DNA from: Paenibacillus sabuli
GTDB lineage: Bacteria; Bacillota; Bacilli; Paenibacillales; Paenibacillaceae
Length of the DNA stretch: 64,000 nucleotides
Direction: 5' to 3'
Assembly: GCF_014705605.1 (NCBI RefSeq)
Contig: NZ_JACXIZ010000041.1
Location: 29,117-93,116, forward strand
Part shown: positions 42,853 to 52,146 of the stretch, one piece after another
Numbering within the stretch: position 1 is the stretch's first letter
Layout: the number at the start of each line of letters is the position of its first letter
Position numbers and translations under genes: made by a program
The notes under the pieces: generated by a model
Databases searched by the model: none
What the model saw: only the letters and a program-made list of their open reading frames with translations
What the model was told of the DNA's origin: nothing

Positions 42853-44373
42853 CTATTCCAGAATCCCCAGCTCGGTCAATTGTTGCTCGGCCGCATCCAT
42901 GTAAGCCTTGTAGCCGAACGTCGTTTCCAGCGTATTGAGGAAGTCGTCGTATTCGTCCAGCGAACGCTTGCCGTAGAGGAATTTATACAGCTCTTCTTCC
43001 ATGTAACGGCTCGCATCGGCTGCATTGTAGCCTTCCGGATTGTCGACGAACGAATTGTACACCGGCAGCAGCGGCATTTCATTGGCGAACGTGTACGCCG
43101 CTTCCTGATTCGGGAATTTAGACTTCAGATACACCATCTCGTCTCGACCCGTGAATTGGAAGAGGTAGGTGAATGCCGCTTCCTGCACCGCCGCCTCGTC
43201 CGACACCGGTACGATCTCGCCGTCCTTGATCTCGTAATGCACGTCCTCCAGCCCATACATGACCAGTTGCGAGCCTTCCGGCGAGGATACGTAGTTGAGC
43301 AGCTCGATCAGCTTCTCCACCTTGGCCGGGTCCTTCTCCACCGATTTCGGGAACGCCGCCACCGTCGCCGCGCCCAGATCGTCATAGTAGGCGTACTGCC
43401 CGCCCGGCCCCTGCGGCAGGTCGAGCTGCACCCACTCTGCATCGGGATTAACCGTCTTGTATTCCTGAATCTTGTCCTCCCGGGCAATGTTCGGCCAGTT
43501 GAAGTACAACATTCCGATCTGGCCCTGGAACGCCTTGTCCTTATGCTGCAGCTTCGTGTTGCCGAGCATCTCCGGATCGATCAGATCGGCATCGAACAGC
43601 CCTTTGATATACGCCAGCGCATCCTTCATGGCCGGATCGTACAGCGAATTGACGAGCGCGCCGTCCTTGACGTAGAAGTAGCCCGGATACGTCGTGCCGA
43701 AGGCGCCGAACAGCGGGCCGAGCGCTTCGTTCGGACGTCCGCTGTAGCCGTACGTGTCCTTCTTGCCGTTGCCGTCGGGATCATCGTTGCGGAAGGCGCC
43801 CAGCACCTCCTGGAATTGCTCCAGATCCGTCGGAGCCGCCAGCTCCAGCGCATCCAGCCAGTCCTGCCGCGCCCACAGCGAATATTGATACGCCCGCGCA
43901 GTCTGCGGAATGCCGTACTGCTTGCCGGCCGCTTGCCCCTTGACCAGATTGTCCTCGCCGACGAAGTCCACGGTCGGCTGCAGCTGATCCATATACGGGT
44001 CGAAGTCGAACAGCACGCCTTGCTTGGCCAGCTTGTTGAACATATTGCGGTCGCTCAGGAAGAAGATGTCGGTGGCCGAGTCGCTGGCCAGGCCGGTATT
44101 GATCTTGCTCGTGTAGTCGTCCGGCAGATACGTCTGAATGTCCAGCTTGACGCCCAGACGCTCTTCCAGCTCATCGATCATGAAGTAATTGTCCGGCAGC
44201 GGCTCAGCCGCCTGCAGCATGATGCTGATCTCCACCGGCTCCGCTGCATTGCCGCCGCTTGTCTCCGGCGTTCCTTGATTGTTCGAATTCGCGTTGCCGC
44301 CGCTGCATGCGCTCAGCGCGCCCGCGAGCATGGCGGAGGCGAGCATTGTGGTCATGATCCCCTTTTTGTTCAT
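42853..44373 (-). CDS. ABC transporter sugar-binding lipoprotein (LplA-like), cassette 1
   Basis: 506-residue extracellular solute-binding protein of family 1. Signal peptide with lipobox (ALSAC), a Gly/Asn/Ser linker, then the two-lobed fold with family motifs such as DDPDGNGKKDTYGY, resembling the calcium-loop-like DxNGxGxxD segment, and GPLFGAFGTTYPGYFY. ATG at 44373 follows GAGGG; an upstream ATG is less well placed. It delivers an oligosaccharide to the two permeases encoded just upstream. No ATPase gene is present, as usual for this type; a shared MsmX-like ATPase is expected elsewhere. Confidence 0.92.
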   Translation of the reverse strand: MNKKGIMTTMLASAMLAGALSACSGGNANSNNQGTPETSGGNAAEPVEISIMLQAAEPLPDNYFMIDELEERLGVKLDIQTYLPDDYTSKINTGLASDSATDIFFLSDRNMFNKLAKQGVLFDFDPYMDQLQPTVDFVGEDNLVKGQAAGKQYGIPQTARAYQYSLWARQDWLDALELAAPTDLEQFQEVLGAFRNDDPDGNGKKDTYGYSGRPNEALGPLFGAFGTTYPGYFYVKDGALVNSLYDPAMKDALAYIKGLFDADLIDPEMLGNTKLQHKDKAFQGQIGMLYFNWPNIAREDKIQEYKTVNPDAEWVQLDLPQGPGGQYAYYDDLGAATVAAFPKSVEKDPAKVEKLIELLNYVSSPEGSQLVMYGLEDVHYEIKDGEIVPVSDEAAVQEAAFTYLFQFTGRDEMVYLKSKFPNQEAAYTFANEMPLLPVYNSFVDNPEGYNAADASRYMEEELYKFLYGKRSLDEYDDFLNTLETTFGYKAYMDAAEQQLTELGILE

Positions 44374-44424
44374 GCCATTCCCTCTTTTCTGCATAGCTGC
44401 TAGTTATTTATATCAGCCCTTGTA

Positions 44425-45294
44425 TCAGCCCTTGACCGAGCCGAGCATCGCGCCCTTGCGGAAGTATTTCTGAATGAACGGATATACAATGATCATCGGC
44501 AGCGTCGAGATGATGACCGCCGCCATCTTGAACGTCTCGCTCGGAATCTTCGCCCCGGCCTCGACGAGATCGAGCGATTCCGCGCCGACCAGGATTTCGC
44601 GCAGCACGACCTGCAGCGGATACAAGGAGCGGTCGTTGACGTACATGATTGCCGACAGCAGCGTATTCCAGTGCTGCACGGCGTAGAACAGTCCGACCGT
44701 CAGCATGACCGGCACGGACAGCGGCACGACGAGTTGGAACAGGATGCGCCACTCCTTGGCGCCGTCGACACGCGCGCTCTCGAACAGCTCCTCCGGCAGG
44801 TTCTCCACGAAGCTCTTCATGATCAGCAGATTGAAGGCGCTAATTGCGGAGGGCACGATGAGCGCCCAGACGCTATTGAGGATGCCGGTCGCCTTGACGA
44901 TCAGATAGGTCGGGATCATGCCGCCGGAGAACAGCATCGTGAACAGCACCATCATCAGCAGCAGGCTCCGGCCGGGCAGCGTTTTTTTGCTGAGCGGATA
45001 AGCCATCAGGAAGCTGAGCAGCAGATTGATCGCCGTGCCGACGACTGTGATGAATACCGTCACAAGGAAGGCGCGCGGGATGTGATCATCCGATAGCACT
45101 TGACGATAGCCCTCCAGCGTGACCGAGCGCGGGATGACGATGAAGCCGCCATTCTTCAGCACCTCGGCATAGGGCGTCACCGACATCGACAGCACGAACA
45201 AGAGCGGGAACACCGCGGTGATGCCGACAATCGCCAGCAGCACCACCGTGATCGTGTTGAAGACGCGATCCTCGGTTAAGCTCGATTTTACCAT
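44425..45294 (-). CDS. Carbohydrate ABC permease, YtcP type, cassette 1
   Basis: 289-residue inner-membrane permease with six predicted helices. The EAA-loop segment FESARVDGAKEWRILFQLVVPLS contacts the ATPase, and the C terminus PFIQKYFRKGAMLGSVKG is characteristic of YtcP/LplC proteins. The ATG at 45294 overlaps the stop of the LplB gene (ATGGTAA), so translation is coupled. It pairs with the LplB permease to form the channel. Confidence 0.93.
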   Translation of the reverse strand: MVKSSLTEDRVFNTITVVLLAIVGITAVFPLLFVLSMSVTPYAEVLKNGGFIVIPRSVTLEGYRQVLSDDHIPRAFLVTVFITVVGTAINLLLSFLMAYPLSKKTLPGRSLLLMMVLFTMLFSGGMIPTYLIVKATGILNSVWALIVPSAISAFNLLIMKSFVENLPEELFESARVDGAKEWRILFQLVVPLSVPVMLTVGLFYAVQHWNTLLSAIMYVNDRSLYPLQVVLREILVGAESLDLVEAGAKIPSETFKMAAVIISTLPMIIVYPFIQKYFRKGAMLGSVKG

Positions 45295-46253
45295 ATGCCG
45301 CCCCCCCATCTGCGCGCCAGGGCATTGGAGCCGAGCACCAGCACGAGTCCGATTGCGGACTTGAACAGGCCGACCGCCGAGCCGAGACTGAAGTTCAGGT
45401 CCTGCAGGCCGACGCGATACACCCAGGTATCGATAATATCGGCGACCGGATACACCTGCACGTTGTACATCACATAGATCTGCTCGAAGCCCGCGTCGAG
45501 GAAGTGCCCGAGCTGCAGGATCATCAGCAGCACGATGACGTTGCGGATGCCCGGCAGCGTAATGTGCCAGATCATGCGCAGCCGCGAAGCGCCGTCGACC
45601 CGCCCCGCTTCATACAACGTCGGATCGATCCCGGCGATGGCCGCCAAGTAGATGATCGAGCCCCAGCCGATGTCCTTCCAGATGTCGGAGCCGACGAGGA
45701 TGCTGCGGAACCAGTCCGTCGAGGTCAGGAACGGCACCGGATCGCCGCCGAACTCGCCGATGTAGCGGTTCACCAGCCCGCTCGACTGCGAGAGGAAGGC
45801 GGTCAGGATGCCGAAGATGACGACCCAGGACAGGAAGTGCGGCATGTAGCTGAGCGTCTGGATGAAGCGGGCATACCGCGAGTAGCGGCATTCGCTGATC
45901 AGCAACGCGAACACGATCGGCGGCGCCATCCCGAACAATAGCTTGTAGAAGCTGATCAGGAACGTGTTGGCCAGCAATTGGCCGAAATACGGCGATTCTA
46001 CAAATTGCTTGAAATACTTGTACCACGGATCGGCCCAACCGCTGGCGAATACGCCGTCGACGAGATTGTACTCTTTGAACGCGATGATGACGCCGTACAT
46101 CGGAAAATACTTGTACACGACGAACCACAGCACGCCGGGCAGCAGCATCAGATAAAAGACGCGATGCCTCCATATTGCACCCGGCAGCCTGCGCCGCGGT
46201 GCGGCGCGGGCAGATGTGACCCCGCGGGCGTCGCTTGTTGCGGGCATGCTCAT
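45288..46253 (-). CDS. Carbohydrate ABC permease, LplB type, cassette 1
   Basis: 321-residue permease, first gene of the cassette. Basic N terminus, then helix 1 with YLMLLPGVLWFVVYKYFPMYG, the LplB hallmark, and IIAFKEYNLVDG. The EAA loop is LYEAGRVDGASRLRMIWHITLPG, and QLGHFLDAGFEQIYVMYN and the VGLFKSAIGLVLVLGSN ending follow. ATG at 46253 has AAAGGAAG upstream. A candidate operator shared with the GH97/yesM spacer lies about 70 bp upstream. Confidence 0.93.
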   Translation of the reverse strand: MSMPATSDARGVTSARAAPRRRLPGAIWRHRVFYLMLLPGVLWFVVYKYFPMYGVIIAFKEYNLVDGVFASGWADPWYKYFKQFVESPYFGQLLANTFLISFYKLLFGMAPPIVFALLISECRYSRYARFIQTLSYMPHFLSWVVIFGILTAFLSQSSGLVNRYIGEFGGDPVPFLTSTDWFRSILVGSDIWKDIGWGSIIYLAAIAGIDPTLYEAGRVDGASRLRMIWHITLPGIRNVIVLLMILQLGHFLDAGFEQIYVMYNVQVYPVADIIDTWVYRVGLQDLNFSLGSAVGLFKSAIGLVLVLGSNALARRWGGGIW

Positions 46254-46323
46254 GTTGAGTGACTTCCTTTCGCGGCTTGATGCTATTAGTATGCCAGCCC
46301 GGCGCGCCCGCTTGAATCCGGTT

Positions 46324-46345
46324 TCGCACGAAATGTTCTAGTATC
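46324..46345. promoter_or_regulatory. Candidate operator TCGCACGAAATGTT, site 2
   Basis: Fourteen bases are identical with 33874-33887, and the following bases keep an A-TATC pattern at the same distance. It lies just upstream of the first gene of ABC cassette 1. Common control with the GH97/GH31 operon by the YesN-type regulator is a testable inference. Confidence 0.5.
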
Positions 46346-46436
46346 TTGCGGAGCAGCCGGGCCGCGGCTGTTCGCTGGCGTAATTCACGGCTACCGCTCC
46401 CATGCGAGGGATGTTGAGGCGTGGCGGTTCAAGGAT

Positions 46437-46742
46437 TTGTGCTTGAAGCAGGCCTTGCTGGGACTCGACGACTGGTTGTTTTTCCCGCTGGCGTATTTGT
46501 CGATTGAAGAAGAGCCCGCGCTATGCAGACAGTTGGTGCTTGCTTTTGTGGGGAAGTTCGCGGCTTTTACGAACGAGGTGCAGCAAGATTGGATGTCTTC
46601 CGAGACGCTTCGGTATGCTCGCCGGTTGCTACGGCCGTTCAGCGCGAACGAGCTGGCTACACATCTGCAACGCTCCGAACGGCAAGCGCGGCGGACGCTG
46701 CAGCAGTTGGTCGAGCGACGCTTAGCGCAGTATTTCGTGTGA
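46437..46742 (+). CDS. Hypothetical protein, possibly a 5'-truncated remnant
   Basis: A 101-codon frame from a TTG; the same frame stays open about 100 bases further upstream, with protein-like sequence (GYRSHARDVEAWRFKDL) but no start codon. The C-terminal part (PFSANELATHLQRSERQARRTLQQL) looks like a helix-turn-helix. It is alone on its strand between ABC cassette 1 and the PLP-enzyme gene, and is followed at once by dispersed repeat copy C. I think it is what remains of a larger regulator. No family recognised. Confidence 0.4.
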   Translation: MCLKQALLGLDDWLFFPLAYLSIEEEPALCRQLVLAFVGKFAAFTNEVQQDWMSSETLRYARRLLRPFSANELATHLQRSERQARRTLQQLVERRLAQYFV

Positions 46743-46768
46743 AAAGTTGGCCGATTAGCCTTCTAAGA

Positions 46769-46834
46769 GGCTGTGGCGTCCGTTAGAGCCGGCAAATCGG
46801 CCAAGAGGACCTCTAAGCGTCGCTCATGTCCATT
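46769..46834 (+). repeat. Dispersed intergenic repeat, copy C
   Basis: 66 nt, near-colinear with copy A at 21120-21185; CTTCTAAGAGGC upstream is shared with copy B. Within it GGTGTCC-like and CATGTCCATTAGA segments form two half units about 50 bp apart, and GCCG/CGGC gives a small hairpin around CAAAT. Confidence 0.7.
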
Positions 46835-46935
46835 AGACACCAGTCGCGACAAATTGCGCGGGGTCGTGACTGGGTCGAGGTGGTTCGCGACAGTTAACGT
46901 GGGGCCGGCCTGCTGACCGGCGCCGGCGCAGCTGC

Positions 46936-48069
46936 TCAGTAGCTGCACCCGCGCGCGTCGATCTCGATCCACTCGCATAGCCGGCCCTCGCGCACGCCGG
47001 CAACCCGGGGATGCAGGTTCGGGATGACGCAGGCATGATTCGGAATCAGCTCGACACGCTCGCCGATCGCCAGCGGCGGACCTGCGGGATCGTACTGCAA
47101 AAAGCCATGCTCCTCATTGAGCATGACAACCCGCACATCCGGGCGGCCGACGACGAGGCCGAAGCCGTCCCGGTGGTGGGCCTTGTCGCTCGTCAGCGTC
47201 TTGGTGCCGGCGTCGATCGTCGCCCGGCCGGGCGCAGGAGTGCTGACGACAGTCGCGATGACCCGCAGCGCGCAATCCGCTTCGGTCGCGAGCCCGAGGC
47301 CGATGCCCGAGGCGTCAAAGAATACGTAGTTGCCCGCCCGCGCCTCCGTGACGCCCGTCATCTGGCCGCTCATCATCGCCGCCGGCGAGGTGCCGCCGCT
47401 GAGGATCGGCACCGCCAGCCCGGCGCGGCGGCACTGCTGCGCCGCCTCCTCCAGGATGCGGGCTTCGGCGCGCGCGGCCGTGGCCAGCTCGGCCTCGCCC
47501 CGGCGGCCGTAGATCGTGCCGAAGTAGCCCATCAGTCCCGCCACCTCGATGCCGTCCAGCGCCTGCACCGCCAGCGCGAACGCCACCGCGTCCGAGCCCG
47601 GCTGACGACCGCCGCGCTGCAGCCCGCCGTCGAGCTCGATCAGCACCCGCACCGGATGGCCCGTGCGCATGCCGACCGCCGCCAGTCCCCGCGCCCCTGC
47701 CAAGCTGTCGACCGTCGTCAGCAGCTCGAGATCGGGGCGGACATGCAGCCGCTCGAAGCGCGACAGCTTGTCCGCGCCGATAATGGGATACGCCAGCAGG
47801 ATCGAGGCGACGCCCGCATCGGCGAACACCTCGGCTTCCGCCAGCTTCGCCGTCGTGATGCCGATCGCACCCGCCGCGAGCTGGCGTCGTGCGATAGCGA
47901 CCGATCGATGCGACTTGATATGCGGGCGATGGCCGATACCGGCGGCATGCAGACGCTGCGCCATCGCCGATATATTACGCTCGAGGATATCCAGCTCGAT
48001 GATCGGCGCTGGTGTCGTCAGCTCCGCATACCGGATCGACGACGACACGGCCAGCCCCTCGCCGCTCAT
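46936..48069 (-). CDS. D-threonine aldolase / alanine racemase fold-III PLP enzyme
   Basis: 377 residues. The N-terminal barrel has the PLP-binding lysine K52 in RPHIKSHRS. The C-terminal D-serine-dehydratase-like domain has metal-binding His and Cys in PNHACVIPNLH. GYFGTIYGRRG and LSGGTSPAAMM line the cofactor pocket. The family includes D-threonine aldolases, D-serine dehydratases and 3-hydroxy-D-aspartate aldolases, and they need a divalent metal. The start ATG overlaps the fucosidase stop (TGATG), so it is part of that operon; why a D-amino-acid enzyme is tied to a fucosidase is unclear. Exact substrate not known. Confidence 0.85.
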   Translation of the reverse strand: MSGEGLAVSSSIRYAELTTPAPIIELDILERNISAMAQRLHAAGIGHRPHIKSHRSVAIARRQLAAGAIGITTAKLAEAEVFADAGVASILLAYPIIGADKLSRFERLHVRPDLELLTTVDSLAGARGLAAVGMRTGHPVRVLIELDGGLQRGGRQPGSDAVAFALAVQALDGIEVAGLMGYFGTIYGRRGEAELATAARAEARILEEAAQQCRRAGLAVPILSGGTSPAAMMSGQMTGVTEARAGNYVFFDASGIGLGLATEADCALRVIATVVSTPAPGRATIDAGTKTLTSDKAHHRDGFGLVVGRPDVRVVMLNEEHGFLQYDPAGPPLAIGERVELIPNHACVIPNLHPRVAGVREGRLCEWIEIDARGCSY

Positions 48070-49436
48070 CAGCGCTCCTCGCCGTCCGCGTAGACCGAGC
48101 TACCGCGCTGCTTCCGCGCCCAGTCGGCGACACGCTGCGGATCGCCCTCCCACAGGCGCTCGCTTCCCCATTGATTGGTCGTCGGCGCACCCTCGCATGT
48201 GATCCGGATGACCGGGAATAGCCGGGTCGGCGCTTCCTGCGGCAACCCGTCAATGAGTAGCTCTTCACCCTGCTGCGTGAAGTCCAGTCGTTGACCGGTC
48301 GTGAGCAGCGTTACTTCCTTTACTTCCGACGCCAGATCCGTCAGACGCAGCTGCGGCCGACCGTCCCAGAAGCGGATGATCAGGTACAAATGGTCACCCT
48401 TCGTCGTCTGACGGCCGCGCGTGATGAACTCGGTCAGCGCGCCGCCGTCGGTGCCGTAGATCGCCTCGCCGTGCACCTCGAGCCATCGTCCGATCTCGAG
48501 CGCGCGCTCCACGAATTCGGGCGGCAGTTGACCATCCGCCATCGGGCCGACGTTGAGCAGCAGATTACCTCCGTGCGCGCCGCCCTTCTCCGTGCATTCG
48601 ACCAGGATATCCAGGAGATGGTCGGCGGAACGCCAGCGCTCGCCGCTGACATGACTCCACAGCCGCCACGTCGTCGTCTGACACGATTCCCAGAGCCGCT
48701 TGCGATCGGCTTCGATCGTATGCTCCGGCGTGCCGAAGTCGCCCAGCGTATCGGAGTCGCCGGCGCCGATGCCGCCGTCGGCGCGATAGCCGTCGACCTG
48801 CTCGGAATAGCCGAGCCGGTTGTTGATGAGAATATTCGGCTGCAGGCGCCGCATCTCCTCCACCAGCTCGATGCTGCCCAGATCGTCCGCGTTGCGCGGC
48901 CAGACGCCATCGAAGAAGAAGTGATCGATCTGACCGTAGTTGGTCAGCAGCTCCTTGACCTGGTTATGCAGATAAGCTTTCGTCCTCGCCCAGCCCTCCG
49001 GGTCCTTCTCCGGACCCTCGTAGTAGGCCGGCAGCCGCCAGTCGATCCACGAATAATACAGCCCGACGCGCAGCCCCGCCTTGCGGAAGGCCTCGACGTA
49101 TTCGCGCACGAAGTCGCGGCCCGCCGCCTGCTTGGCGCTGGAGTAATCGGTGTACGCGCTGTCCCACATGCAGAAGCCATCGTGATGGCGCGTCGTGAAG
49201 CAGGCGTACTTGAAGCCGGCCTTCTTGGCCGTAGCCGCCCATAGCTCGGGGTCGAAATGCTCCGGGTTCCAGGCGCAGGCCTGGGCGGCGTAGTCCGCCT
49301 GATTCAGATGCTCGCGGAACAGCACCTGCTCGCCGCGCGCGTACCGGGCATACGGCCCCCAGTGGATGAACATGCCGTAGCGCGCCTCGGTGAACCACTT
49401 CCACTTGTCCGGTACTGCAAATGCGGGTTGCGTCAT
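48069..49436 (-). CDS. Alpha-L-fucosidase (GH29)
   Basis: 455-residue retaining fucosidase. It starts WFTEARYGMFIHWGPYARYARGE, a GH29 hallmark. KYACFTTRHHDGFCMWDSAYTDYSS is the substrate-binding strand pair, and DHFFFDGVWP contains the nucleophile aspartate. GNLLLNVGPMADGQLP closes the barrel and a C-terminal beta domain follows. No signal peptide, so it acts on imported fucosylated oligosaccharide. ATG at 49436 with AAAGGA about ten bases upstream; the longer frame crosses the terminator and is rejected. Downstream of ABC cassette 2, which likely imports its substrate. Confidence 0.93.
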   Translation of the reverse strand: MTQPAFAVPDKWKWFTEARYGMFIHWGPYARYARGEQVLFREHLNQADYAAQACAWNPEHFDPELWAATAKKAGFKYACFTTRHHDGFCMWDSAYTDYSSAKQAAGRDFVREYVEAFRKAGLRVGLYYSWIDWRLPAYYEGPEKDPEGWARTKAYLHNQVKELLTNYGQIDHFFFDGVWPRNADDLGSIELVEEMRRLQPNILINNRLGYSEQVDGYRADGGIGAGDSDTLGDFGTPEHTIEADRKRLWESCQTTTWRLWSHVSGERWRSADHLLDILVECTEKGGAHGGNLLLNVGPMADGQLPPEFVERALEIGRWLEVHGEAIYGTDGGALTEFITRGRQTTKGDHLYLIIRFWDGRPQLRLTDLASEVKEVTLLTTGQRLDFTQQGEELLIDGLPQEAPTRLFPVIRITCEGAPTTNQWGSERLWEGDPQRVADWARKQRGSSVYADGEER

Positions 49437-49458
49437 TTTACATCGTTCCTTTCTTAAC

Positions 49459-49498
49459 AAAACGGCTCCCGTAGCCGATATGGCGACGGGGCCGTTTT
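49459..49498 (-). terminator. Intrinsic terminator between binding protein and fucosidase
   Basis: AAAACGGC pairs with GCCGTTTT, with inner CCGT/ACGG and GCC/GGC helices; nearly symmetric, so it can work on both strands. It lies 14 bp after the binding-protein stop and 22 bp before the fucosidase start, so fucosidase is expressed by read-through or from its own promoter. Confidence 0.75.
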
Positions 49499-49511
49499 GC
49501 ATCATTAGTCC

Positions 49512-51215
49512 CTACTGAACTGCAGCCTTGCGCGTCTCGTAGGCCTCCTGGTAGATCTCCAGGTAGCGCGCCAGATTCATGCCGTCCAGCGTCGCCAGGT
49601 ACTCCTCCCACTCGGCATCGTCCGCAATATCCGCGTCGCCGATAATGAAGCGGGCCAGCATTTCATTGGTGTAATCGTAGATCGTCTTGGACAGATCGGC
49701 CATCTCCTGCGACTGATCGACGGTGAAGTTGAGCGGCGGCAGCACGGTTTCGACATCGACGCGGTACGGCTCGTACTTGTCCTTCGTCTCGTCGTACAGG
49801 ATCGTCTCCAACGGATTCTCCTCGTCGGCGACCTGGCCGAGTCGCAGCTCGTTCGGACGGTAGGCGATGCCGGTCTGCGACCAATGCTTGTTTTGCGTCA
49901 CGCCGAATTTGGACATGTCCTTGTAGACGGCCGCCTCGCCGTTGATGCCGATCTCGCCGTCCTCGGCCCAGCGCCAGTCGGTCTCCGGCTCGCCGATCGT
50001 CGAGCGCAGCGTGACCTCGCGGTCGTAGAGCGCGTCAGCGAAGCGGAAGGCCGCTTCCGGATTGGCCGCTTCGCTGGTGATGACGAATTGGCCGGGGGCT
50101 ACCTGGTACGGATCGTATTGCGTCAACTGCACGCCATCCGGTCCCTTGAGAGGCGGCACGGCGACGTAGTCCATCCAGCGGCCGCTGGCGCCGTTGAGCT
50201 GCGTGACGACGCTCATATTCGGACCGGAGACCGCGCCGAGTACGGCGACGTCCGGATTCTCGCCCAATTGCACGAGCTGCGCCGGATCGCGCATCAGCGC
50301 CTGCGGATCCATCAGACCGTCGGCATAGAGCCCGTTCAGATAGGCCAGTCCTTCGCGCCATCCGTCCTGTACGAACGGCACCGTCACCTCGTCCTGCTCG
50401 TTCAGGTAGACGCGTGTATAAGGCGCATAGGTGAAGCTGTTCATCAGGAAGTTCTCGACGCTGGTCGTCAGCGTAGACGTCTGTGATTGCGGCGGGGCGC
50501 CGGAGAATGGAATCTCGTCCGCTTTGCCGTTGCCGTTGGGGTCCTGCGTCTTGAAGGCTTCCAGCACGTCGTAGAATTCCTCCGTCGTCGTCGGCATGTC
50601 CAGACCGAGCTCGTCCAGCCACGGCTGGTAGATCCACATCTTCTGGCGCATCGAGCAATGGTAGCACTCGTTGGGGGCCGGCAGCGCATAGATGTTGCCG
50701 TCCGCCGAGGTGATCGTCGGCTCGACGAGCGGGCTTGCCTCGAACATCTTTTTCGTATTGACGCCGTATTCCGCGATGTAGTCGTTCAGCGGCAGCAGGA
50801 TGCCCTGCTCGCCATAGAGCGCCTGCTGCTCGGCCGTGACGCCCATCGTCATGATCACATCGGGCAGATCGCCGCTCGCCAGCGTCAGATTGAGCTTCTC
50901 CGATACCATGCTCGACGGCACGAGCTCCCATTCGACATGGATGTTCGTCTGCTCCTCGAACCACTGCGTGAAGGCATTGGTCTCAAAGTCCTCCACCGCC
51001 GCATTGGCCCCCGTCATGACGCGCAGCGTGATCGGCTCGTCGACGATCGGGAACGTGCCCGCCGCGTTGACCGCAGGCGCCGAATTCCCGCCGTTGTTCC
51101 CGTTGCTATCCGTCGTCCCTCCGTTGTTGCCTCCGTCGCTGCAGGCCGCCAGCATACCGATGACCAGCGCGCTTGTCATAGCAAGCGCCGCTCCTTTTTT
51201 AATCCCCTTTTTCAT
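49512..51215 (-). CDS. ABC transporter sugar-binding lipoprotein, cassette 2
   Basis: 567-residue family 1 solute-binding protein. Signal peptide with lipobox (MLAAC), an Asn/Gly/Thr-rich linker, then VEDFETNAFTQWFEEQTNIHVEWELVPSS, and the DPNGNGKADEIPFSG loop resembling calcium-binding DxNxDG segments. FGVTQNKHWSQTGIAYRPNELRLG and the C-terminal YLEIYQEAYETRKAA are typical of the large LplA-like class. Start ATG has AAAGGGG upstream. Substrate is probably a fucosylated oligosaccharide, by context only. Confidence 0.92.
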   Translation of the reverse strand: MKKGIKKGAALAMTSALVIGMLAACSDGGNNGGTTDSNGNNGGNSAPAVNAAGTFPIVDEPITLRVMTGANAAVEDFETNAFTQWFEEQTNIHVEWELVPSSMVSEKLNLTLASGDLPDVIMTMGVTAEQQALYGEQGILLPLNDYIAEYGVNTKKMFEASPLVEPTITSADGNIYALPAPNECYHCSMRQKMWIYQPWLDELGLDMPTTTEEFYDVLEAFKTQDPNGNGKADEIPFSGAPPQSQTSTLTTSVENFLMNSFTYAPYTRVYLNEQDEVTVPFVQDGWREGLAYLNGLYADGLMDPQALMRDPAQLVQLGENPDVAVLGAVSGPNMSVVTQLNGASGRWMDYVAVPPLKGPDGVQLTQYDPYQVAPGQFVITSEAANPEAAFRFADALYDREVTLRSTIGEPETDWRWAEDGEIGINGEAAVYKDMSKFGVTQNKHWSQTGIAYRPNELRLGQVADEENPLETILYDETKDKYEPYRVDVETVLPPLNFTVDQSQEMADLSKTIYDYTNEMLARFIIGDADIADDAEWEEYLATLDGMNLARYLEIYQEAYETRKAAVQ

Positions 51216-51230
51216 GCCCCATCGTCCCCT

Positions 51231-52130
51231 TTACCCTTTAAGTGAGCCAATCATGACGCCTTTGACCAAATATTTCTGTATGAATGGATAGACGACCATC
51301 AGCGGGACCGTCGAGATGACGATCAGCGAATATTTCAGCAGCGTCTTGAGCGCTTCGCGCCGCGCCGCATCCAGCGGATCGCCGGAGAGCATCGCGACGT
51401 CTACGTCGTTCTGCACCAGGATATCCTTGAGCACGAGCTGCAGCGGGTACATATCCTGCGTCTTGAGATAGATCATCGCATTGAAGTATTGATTCCAGTT
51501 GGCAGCCGCGTAGTACAAGGTGATGACCGCCAGGATCGGGCCCGACAAGCGGATCACGATCTTCCAGAAGAACTGGAAGTCGTTGCACCCGTCCAGCTGA
51601 GCCGCCTCCAGCAGCTCGTGCGGGATCGACATCTGAAAATAAGTGCGGGTAATGATGACGTTCCATACCGTCAGCGCCGTAGGCAGCACCATCGACCATA
51701 CCGTATCCAGCATGCCCAATTCGCGGACGAGCAAGTAGTTGGGGATCAGCCCGCCGGTGAACATCGTCGTGAACATGAAGAGAATCATGAACACATTCTT
51801 CCCGAAAAAGTCCCGCCGCGACAGCGGATACGCCGCCAGCACCGTGACCGCTACATTGATCGCGGTGCCCAGCGACGTATAAATAAACGAATTGCGAAAG
51901 CCGGTCCATACTTGATTATACTCGAAAACCGCCGTATAGCCCTCCAGGCTCGGCCGCACCGGCCAGAGCCACACCTCGCCGGAGACGACTGCCTGCGAGT
52001 CGCTGAAGGAGGCGCTGATGATGTAGAGGATTGGATAGAGCACGCTGAGGAACAGCAGAGTGATGAACACCCCGTTGGCCAGCGTAAACAGCTTGTCCGT
52101 CCACGATTCGTGCCGCAAAGAAAGATTCAC
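51231..52130 (-). CDS. Carbohydrate ABC permease, YtcP type, cassette 2
   Basis: 299 residues, six predicted helices, with LYPILYIISASFSDSQAVVSGEV near the N terminus, EAA-loop segment LLEAAQLDGCNDFQFFWKIVIRLSGP and the YtcP ending YPFIQKYLVKGVMIGSLKG. The GTG start follows AGGAGG at eight bases. Sixteen bases separate its stop from the LplB gene stop/start region upstream, and the binding-protein gene follows within 20 bp, so all three are one transcript. Confidence 0.93.
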   Translation of the reverse strand: MNLSLRHESWTDKLFTLANGVFITLLFLSVLYPILYIISASFSDSQAVVSGEVWLWPVRPSLEGYTAVFEYNQVWTGFRNSFIYTSLGTAINVAVTVLAAYPLSRRDFFGKNVFMILFMFTTMFTGGLIPNYLLVRELGMLDTVWSMVLPTALTVWNVIITRTYFQMSIPHELLEAAQLDGCNDFQFFWKIVIRLSGPILAVITLYYAAANWNQYFNAMIYLKTQDMYPLQLVLKDILVQNDVDVAMLSGDPLDAARREALKTLLKYSLIVISTVPLMVVYPFIQKYLVKGVMIGSLKG

Positions 52131-52146
52131 GCCCTACGCCTCCTCT

